64,000 nucleotides of DNA from Deinococcus budaensis. Lineage in GTDB: Bacteria; Deinococcota; Deinococci; Deinococcales; Deinococcaceae. This document shows, one piece after another, positions 57,708 through 64,000 of this stretch (position 1 is the stretch's first letter; every line of letters starts with the position of its first letter). The notes below the pieces were generated by a model, which was not told the origin of the DNA, did no database searches, and saw only the letters and a program-made list of their open reading frames with translations. Location of the stretch: the NCBI RefSeq assembly GCF_014201885.1, contig NZ_JACHFN010000006.1, positions 124,001 to 188,000 of the forward strand. Direction: 5' to 3'. A program made the translations under genes and the position numbers.

Positions 57708-57735
57708 CCCCCGCTGTCTTTCGGCGGGGGTTTTT
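57708..57735 (+). terminator. Rho-independent terminator of the peptide importer locus
   Basis: Stem CCCCCGC/GCGGGGG (57708-57714 with 57724-57730) followed by five T residues. Confidence 0.8.
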
Positions 57736-57762
57736 CCGCTTGGGCCGGGGAGAAGCGGGGCT

Positions 57763-58241
57763 TCAGGCGGGAGCCGCCGGGCGCGCGCACACCAGCAGCT
57801 CGCCGACCTCCTCGTCCCAGGCCACGCCGACCTGCCCGGAGCCTAGCTTTTCCAGCACCCGCGCGCTCGCCGGGTTGATGGTGGCGGTCTGCGCCGTGAC
57901 GCGCCGGACACCGGGACGGGGGCCAGCAGCGCGGCAACCAGCGTGCCCACCGCCCCTCGGTCGCGTAGCCCCGGCCCCAGGCGCCGGGATTCAGGCCGTA
58001 GCCGATTTCCAGGTCGCCGTCGGCGGTGGGCTGGCCCGCTCGACCACCGTAGTGCTCGCGCTCCCGTTCCGGGCCGAAGGCGGCGAGCCGGGAAAAGCGG
58101 CAGCAGATCGCCCGGCCAGGCCGAGGGACAGGTCACCGTCAGCGGCCCGGCAGGCGTGGGAACGGTGGCCTGGAAGGTGTCACGAGCCAGGCGCGTCTCG
58201 ATGACCTCGCGGGTGAGGGGCACGAGCAGCAGGCGGGGCAT
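57763..58241 (-). pseudogene. GNAT acetyltransferase (RimJ/RimL type) broken by three frameshifts
   Basis: Read in successive frames on the minus strand, the segments form one GNAT protein: [20 protein letters not shown] from ATG 58241; [20 protein letters not shown] (around 57970-58030); [13 protein letters not shown]; and [20 protein letters not shown] to the TGA at 57763-57765. Shifts fall near 58080-58090, near 57955 and near 57905. No single frame is intact. Either a decayed gene or a poorly sequenced stretch. Confidence 0.75.
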
Positions 58242-58320
58242 CTCGGCGTACGTGGGCGCCAGGGTAAGGGGCGGGCGGGGGTGGGCGCCTGCGCCGGATG
58301 GCGGAGGCTTGCCCGCCGCC

Positions 58321-58756
58321 TTAGCCCCGGCGCAGGCTCGCCTCGCGGACCCAGCCGGGCACCCCGGCGCGGGCCAGCGCGAACGCCAGCGCCGCGACGC
58401 TCCAGAGGCTCAGCACGGCGGCGGGCTGGGCCAGGCACGCGCAGCCCAGCAAGAAAGGCACGGCGGGGGCGGCGGCGGCTTGCAGGGCGGCGGTCAGGGC
58501 GGCGCGGGCAGGCGGCCCGGCCGGGTCGCGGGCGGCGCGGCGCGAGAGCCGCAGCGGCAGCAGGGCCAGGGCGGCGCCCAGCAGCGCCAGGGCCGCCACC
58601 CAGGCGGGGGCGAGCGGCGCGGGCCGGGTCAGCAGGTAGAGCAGTCCCAGCGGCACCCCCGGCGCAGCCAGGGCGGCGAAGGCCAGGGCCTGCGCCCGGC
58701 GCGCCGCGCGGGTCAGGTCGGCGGGCGCTCCGGCGTGCAGGTCGCGGGCCAGCGCC

Positions 58757-58764
<8 letters not shown>
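58321..58764 (-). CDS. Small membrane protein, unrecognised
   Basis: 147 residues; after a soluble N-terminus of about 25 residues there are four hydrophobic helices, very Ala/Leu-rich. It overlaps the YgfZ-like gene by 8 nt, so it is translated from the same message. No family recognised. Confidence 0.65.
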
Positions 58765-59641
<877 letters not shown>

Positions 59642-59778
59642 GGGGGCAGGGTACGGGAAAAGCGCTCGGCGGATAGTGGGGAGGGGGAAAGGGCCGCCGG
59701 GCCAGGGTCCACGCCCATTTCAGGGTCAGGGGAGGCGGGGATGATCGCGCGCGCCCTCCCGGCTTGCCCCTCCCCGCC

Positions 59779-60885
59779 TCAGTCGCTCGCCACGGCCAGC
59801 TCACGGGGGGCGTAGCGGGCCTGCTGGGCCTCGCGGGTCAGGTGCCAGCGGGCAAGGTCGGCGGCGGCCTCGCGGATGATCGCGTCGGCGTGCGGCAGGG
59901 CGGCGCGGCGGCTTTGCAGGTTGCGGCTCACGATGGCGGTGAGGTCGTCGAGGTTGTAGAGGTGCGCGCCGGGGACGCTGCCGATCTCGGGATTCAGGAT
60001 GCGCGGCACGCTGATGTCGATCAGAAACATGGGCCGCTCCGGGCGCCCGGCCAGGGCTTCTTGCACGCCCTCGCCGTTCAGGACGTAGTGGGGCGCGGCG
60101 CTCGAGGCGATCACCACGTCGGCTTCCGGCAAGACCTCGTGCAGGTACTCGGCGGCGCAGGCGCGGCCCCCCAGGCGGTCGGCCAGCTGCCGGGCGCGCT
60201 CGGCGGTGCGGTTGACCACGATCACGTCGCCGACCCCTGCCGCCCGCAGGTGGGTCAGGGTCAGCTCGGCGGTCTCGCCCGCGCCCAGGATCAGGGCGGT
60301 GCGCCGGGTCAGGTCGCCCAGCGCGGCCTGCGCGAGTTCGACGGCCGCACTCGACACGCTGACCACCCGGTCGCTGAGGCCGGTTTCGCTGCGCACCCGC
60401 TTGCCGGCGGCCAGCGCCCCCTGCGCGACCTTGTTCAGCACCTTGCCGCAAAGCCCGCGCGCGTGCGCCTGCTGCCAGGCCCGCTTGACCTGGCCCTGAA
60501 TCTGGGTCTCGCCAATCACCAGGCTGTCGAGACCTGCCGCCACCCGGTAGAGGTGCGCCACCGCCGCGTCGCCCCGGTGGACGTACAGGTGGCCTTCGAG
60601 CGCGTAGCCCCAGGCGCCCTCAAAGGCGCTGACCGGATCCCCCTGCACCCCGGCGAGGTAGATCTCGGTGCGGTTGCAGGTGGCGAGCAGCATGACCTCC
60701 CCGGCGTGCAGCGAGAGGTGCTCCAGCAAGGCCTCTTCCTCGCCCGCGCGCACGGCGGCCCGCTCGCGGACCTCGACCGGGGCGGTCTGGTGGTTGAGGC
60801 CCACCACCACGAAGTCCAGCGGGGTGGGGTGCGCCGCGTGCGGCTGGGCGAGCAAGGCGCGGGCGGTCGGGCAGGCCAGGGTCAC
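59779..60885 (-). CDS. hemA: Glutamyl-tRNA reductase (short C-terminus)
   Basis: First committed step of tetrapyrrole synthesis: reduces glutamyl-tRNA to glutamate-1-semialdehyde. 368 residues; catalytic Cys70 ([11 protein letters not shown]), [17 protein letters not shown] and NADPH site [16 protein letters not shown]. The usual length is about 415, and the C-terminal dimerisation helices are shortened. GTG 60885 overlaps the TGA of the upstream dehydrogenase gene, so the two are coupled. Confidence 0.93.
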   Translation of the reverse strand: MTLACPTARALLAQPHAAHPTPLDFVVVGLNHQTAPVEVRERAAVRAGEEEALLEHLSLHAGEVMLLATCNRTEIYLAGVQGDPVSAFEGAWGYALEGHLYVHRGDAAVAHLYRVAAGLDSLVIGETQIQGQVKRAWQQAHARGLCGKVLNKVAQGALAAGKRVRSETGLSDRVVSVSSAAVELAQAALGDLTRRTALILGAGETAELTLTHLRAAGVGDVIVVNRTAERARQLADRLGGRACAAEYLHEVLPEADVVIASSAAPHYVLNGEGVQEALAGRPERPMFLIDISVPRILNPEIGSVPGAHLYNLDDLTAIVSRNLQSRRAALPHADAIIREAAADLARWHLTREAQQARYAPRELAVASD

Positions 60886-61463
60886 GCGGCGCCCCCGGCC
60901 AGCCGCACGTCAGGCAGGCCCAGCGCGGCGCGGATGTCGGCGCGCAGGCCCGCCAGACCCTGCTCGCGCTCGGCGGCCGGCAGGGTGAGGGCCTGCTCAC
61001 GGCGGGCGGCCCAGGCGTCCAGCGTGGCCTCGGCAGGCAGCAGCCCGGCGACGCGCTCGCCCAGCGCCTGCGCCAGCAGCGGCAACTCGCGCCCGCTGCT
61101 CACGGCGACCTGCACGGCCCCGCGCCGGGTCACGGCGGGAAAGCGCAGGTTGCCTTTTGCCGCGTCGCCCGCGTGGCTCACCAGCGCGCCCGCTGCGCGT
61201 GCCCCGGCCGCCACGGCGTCGTTCACGTCGCTGCGGTCGGTCGCGCAGACCACCACCCGCTTGCCGCGCAGGTCGTCCGGACCGTAAGGGCGGCGCAGCA
61301 CCTCCACCGGCAACGCCGCCAGCTCGGGATGCAGGTCGGGCGCCACGACGGTGACGTGCAGGCCCGCCTCCAGCAGCGTGCGGGTCCGGCGCAGGGCCAC
61401 CCGGCCGCCCCCAACCACCAGTGCCCGTTCACCATGCAGATCGAGGAAGGCCGCCAGACTCAT
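60882..61463 (-). CDS. Precorrin-2 dehydrogenase (siroheme branch)
   Basis: 193 residues with an N-terminal NAD-binding Rossmann fold ([21 protein letters not shown]), [19 protein letters not shown] and [27 protein letters not shown], as in Met8/SirC and the N-terminus of CysG. Oxidises precorrin-2 to sirohydrochlorin. TATGCT lies seven bases before ATG 61463; ATG 61475 would sit inside the -10, so 61463 is chosen. Confidence 0.92.
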   Translation of the reverse strand: MSLAAFLDLHGERALVVGGGRVALRRTRTLLEAGLHVTVVAPDLHPELAALPVEVLRRPYGPDDLRGKRVVVCATDRSDVNDAVAAGARAAGALVSHAGDAAKGNLRFPAVTRRGAVQVAVSSGRELPLLAQALGERVAGLLPAEATLDAWAARREQALTLPAAEREQGLAGLRADIRAALGLPDVRLAGGAA

Positions 61464-61589
61464 CGGGCGCAGCATAGCGTCTGGACCCCGGGGCGGGCGT
61501 CCCCGACCGAACGGTCAGAAACCCGGCAGGGACGGGGTTTTTGCCGGGCGACGGCCCGCCGGGAGTGGCCGGTCTGGAAGTTGGCCGCC

Positions 61590-62690
61590 TCAGGGCTGGT
61601 CCCAGGCCACGCCAGCCGGATCGGGCGCGGATTGGAGGCGCAGGCTCAGAAAAGCCTCGATCACCCGGGGATCGAACTGCCTGCCCGACTCGGCGCGCAG
61701 CAGCGCCAGGGCCTCCTCTACCGTCAGGGCGGCGCGGTAGGGCCGGGCGTGGGTCAGGGCGTCGAACACGTCCACCACCGCGAAGATGCGGGCCAGAGGC
61801 GCGATGGCCTCGCCCTTCAACCCGTCGGGGTAACCGCCGCCGTCCCAGCGTTCGTGGTGCGAGCGGATCACCGCCAGCACCCCGGCGGCCAGGCCCGGAA
61901 TGCGCCGCGCCAGCGCCTCGCCCGTCTGCACGTGCGCCTGCATCTGCCCCCACTCGTCGGGCGTCAGGCGGCCCGGTTTGAGCAACACGCCGTCGGGCAC
62001 ACTCAGCTTGCCGATGTCGTGCAGGTAGGCGCCCTGGCGCAGCAGGTCGAGGTCCTCGTCGTCCAGCCCCAGGGCGCGGCCCAGCCGCAAGGAGAGCGCC
62101 ACCGTGCGGGCGGTGTGGCCCTGGGTCTCGTAGTCGCGGGCTTCGAGGGCCAGGCCCAGCGCCAGCAGCGTGCCTTCGCGGGTCGCCAGGGCGCGGGCGG
62201 TCTCGCGGGCGCGTTCCAGCGCCACCGTGCCGGTGTTGGCAAAGGTCCTGAGCAGGCCCTCGTCGCGCGCGCTGAACTCCGGCGCGAGGCGCCCCACGCT
62301 GAGCACCCCCAGCAGCTCGCCCGCAGGCGTGCGCAGCGGCGCGAACAGCGCGGACTGGCGGGGCGAGCCGTCCAGCAAGACCGCTCCCGGAGGAAAGGCG
62401 GCGCGCTGCACGTGCAGCACGGGCGCGGCGCCCAGCGCGGCCTGCCACGACAGCCCCTGGCCGCGCGCCAGCGTCACGCCCAGCTCGCGGGCATGTTCGC
62501 CCGCCTGGGTGGTGACCCGCAGCACGTCGGCTCCCGGATCGAAGCGCAAAAAGAGCGCGTAGCGGGTACCCAGCAGGCTCACGCTCAGCCGCGTCAGGAT
62601 GCCCTCGACCTGCCCCGGCGACCGCGCCGCCAGCAGCGCCCCGCTGAGTTCCAGCAGCGCGGTCAGGGCGGTTCGGTCGTCAGGGTTCAT
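61590..62690 (-). CDS. GAF plus HD-GYP domain protein (probable c-di-GMP phosphodiesterase)
   Basis: 366 residues. N-terminal GAF-like sensor (about 10-165), then an HD-GYP domain with the HD pair at 234-235 (YLHDIGKLS), His278-His279 (SHHERWDGGGYPDG) and GYP at 286-288. Characterised HD-GYP enzymes hydrolyse cyclic di-GMP. No GGDEF partner is nearby. It interrupts the siroheme/heme gene group but is 126 bp from the next gene. Confidence 0.92.
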   Translation of the reverse strand: MNPDDRTALTALLELSGALLAARSPGQVEGILTRLSVSLLGTRYALFLRFDPGADVLRVTTQAGEHARELGVTLARGQGLSWQAALGAAPVLHVQRAAFPPGAVLLDGSPRQSALFAPLRTPAGELLGVLSVGRLAPEFSARDEGLLRTFANTGTVALERARETARALATREGTLLALGLALEARDYETQGHTARTVALSLRLGRALGLDDEDLDLLRQGAYLHDIGKLSVPDGVLLKPGRLTPDEWGQMQAHVQTGEALARRIPGLAAGVLAVIRSHHERWDGGGYPDGLKGEAIAPLARIFAVVDVFDALTHARPYRAALTVEEALALLRAESGRQFDPRVIEAFLSLRLQSAPDPAGVAWDQP

Positions 62691-62838
62691 GTGCCTGCAC
62701 CTGTGGGCCGGTGTTCACGCGCCGTGCAGACTCTCGCCTCACCAGGACCGGACCGCGCAGCACGACCACAGCGTAAATCGTGACACATTTCATCCGGGCT
62801 GGGGCACCGGGGGTGGGCGCCCCCCCCGCCGCTGCGGG

Positions 62839-64000
62839 TCAGGTGGGGCGGGCGGCGGCAGCCACGGCCTGCGCGGCGGCGTCGGCCAGGGCCTCCAGCG
62901 AGGCGCCTTGGGCGACCGTCACGCGGGTGAACCCGGCCTCACGGGCGGCGTCGGCGGTCTGGGGTCCCATCGCGGCGACCACGAAGTCGGTTCCGGCCAG
63001 GGCGGCGAGGTGCCGGGCCGCGCTGCCCGAGGCGAGCGTGACCACGTCGGCGCCCCGCAGCCGGGCCAGCGCGTGTTCGCCCGGCTGGGCAGGTTCGGTG
63101 CGGTACAGCTCGGCGCGCTCGTAGCGCAGGCCGCGCGTGACCAGCGCGCGCTCCAGCTCGTCTTCCGCAAGCTGGCTGGTGAGGTGCAGGGTGACCTCGC
63201 CGGGCCGGGCGGGCAGTTCGGCGCCGAGGTGCCGCGCGCCCGGCGTGGCCGGAACGAAGTCGGCGCGCAGGCCGCGTTCCGCCAGCGAGCGGGCCGTGCT
63301 GGGACCAACCGCCGCCAGCCGCACCCCCGCGAGGTGCCGCGCGTCCAGGCCCAGCCGCTCCAACTGCGTGAACAGCGCCGTTACCGCTTGGTTGCTGGTC
63401 AGCAGCAGCCAGCCCACCCCGGCGAGGTCGCGCAGCCGGGCGTGCAGGGCGGCCTCGTCGCCGGTCTCGGCAAAGCGGATCAGCGGCACCTCCAGCACCG
63501 AGGCCCCGCGCGCCCGCAGCACGTCAGACAGGCCACTGGCCCCGTCCCGCGTGCGGGTCACGGCCACGCGGCGCCCGGCCAGCGGGCCGCCGAAGTCGGG
63601 CGCCGCGTGTTCGGCGTGGTCGAACCAGCGCAGGGTCTCGCGCAGCCGCACGACCTCGCCCACCACCGTCACGGCGGGCGCCTCCAGCCCGGCCTCGCGC
63701 ACCCTGTGGGCGATGGTGGCGAGGGTCCCGGTCGCCACCCGCTGCTGCGGGGTGGTGCCCCACTGCACGGTGGCGGCGGGGGTCTCCGGTGCCCGGCCCG
63801 CCTGGATCAGTTCGGCGGCGATCTGGTCGAGGTTGCGCACGCCCATCAGGAGGACCAGCGTGTCCACACCGGACAGCCGCTCGTAGTGGGCGCCGCCCTC
63901 CTTGGTGTTGCCCGTCAACACTGCAAAGGAGCGGGCGGCCTCGCGGTGGGTGACCGGAATCCCGGCGTAGGCGGGCGCGGCGACGGCGCTGGTCACGCCC
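62839..64000 (-). CDS. CobA-HemD fusion: uroporphyrinogen-III methyltransferase / synthase, N-terminus outside the window
   Basis: At least 386 residues. The first 125 visible residues are the C-terminal half of a SAM-dependent uroporphyrinogen-III C-methyltransferase ([37 protein letters not shown]), and from about residue 140 a uroporphyrinogen-III synthase domain ([52 protein letters not shown]). One polypeptide would cyclise the ring and methylate it toward siroheme. The 5' end is cut by the window. Confidence 0.9.
   Translation of the reverse strand, partial: GVTSAVAAPAYAGIPVTHREAARSFAVLTGNTKEGGAHYERLSGVDTLVLLMGVRNLDQIAAELIQAGRAPETPAATVQWGTTPQQRVATGTLATIAHRVREAGLEAPAVTVVGEVVRLRETLRWFDHAEHAAPDFGGPLAGRRVAVTRTRDGASGLSDVLRARGASVLEVPLIRFAETGDEAALHARLRDLAGVGWLLLTSNQAVTALFTQLERLGLDARHLAGVRLAAVGPSTARSLAERGLRADFVPATPGARHLGAELPARPGEVTLHLTSQLAEDELERALVTRGLRYERAELYRTEPAQPGEHALARLRGADVVTLASGSAARHLAALAGTDFVVAAMGPQTADAAREAGFTRVTVAQGASLEALADAAAQAVAAAARPT

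Overview
The window is very GC-rich, gene-dense bacterial chromosome and looks like a Deinococcus species. Supporting signs are a glutaminyl-tRNA synthetase carrying a C-terminal GatB/YqeY-type extension (described in Deinococcus), many genes whose start codon lies 5-7 nt after a TAnnnT hexamer with no Shine-Dalgarno (leaderless layout), and a gene set dominated by exported proteins, ABC transporters and type IV pilus parts. No IS element, CRISPR array, rRNA operon or prophage was found. Both edges cut genes: a thymidine/pyrimidine-nucleoside phosphorylase at the left and a CobA-HemD fusion at the right.

Layout. 1-5 kb: deoA (partial), an ACT protein, an Fe-S protein (Fer4 plus CDGSH type) overlapping a WYL regulator, then three DinB-fold genes with a DUF1905 gene. 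5-10 kb: ftsH, a frameshifted mini-FtsH N-terminal relic, a TPR protein, an amino-acid-type solute-binding protein. 10-17 kb: glnS, a GNAT protein, an unrecognised gene under an RDRM-like palindrome, an exported S1C protease translationally coupled to a holin-like membrane protein, and a divergent S24 (LexA/CI-like) repressor. 17-24 kb: rpsO, tRNA-Leu(GAG), SRP RNA (ffs), beta-carbonic anhydrase, YebC, a YtcJ-like amidohydrolase, a response regulator with a transcription-factor-like C-terminus. 24-31 kb: alaS, small proteins, an NmrA-like protein, galM, tRNA-Thr(CGT).

31-37 kb: a minor-pseudopilin operon (fimT-pilV-pilW-pilX) followed on the same strand by a dynamin-like GTPase. 37-47 kb: two metallopeptidases and a TetR-controlled RND efflux operon (tolC-tolC-adaptor-pump) with two near-identical operator candidates flanking tetR. 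47-53 kb: an Fe(III)-type ABC importer whose binding-protein gene is separated from its permease and ATPase genes by two tandem paralogous membrane proteins; ddl. 53-58 kb: a peptide ABC importer without local ATPases. 58-64 kb: a triple-frameshifted GNAT relic, a YgfZ/CAF17-like protein, and a siroheme/heme group (hemA, precorrin-2 dehydrogenase, CobA-HemD) with an HD-GYP gene inside it.

The observations most worth a second look are the mini-FtsH, the RDRM-like palindrome, the S24-holin-protease cassette, the paired TetR operators, and a small minus-strand gene at 20.3-20.5 kb that has its own terminator. Function calls rest on motif recognition by eye; no database search or alignment was run.
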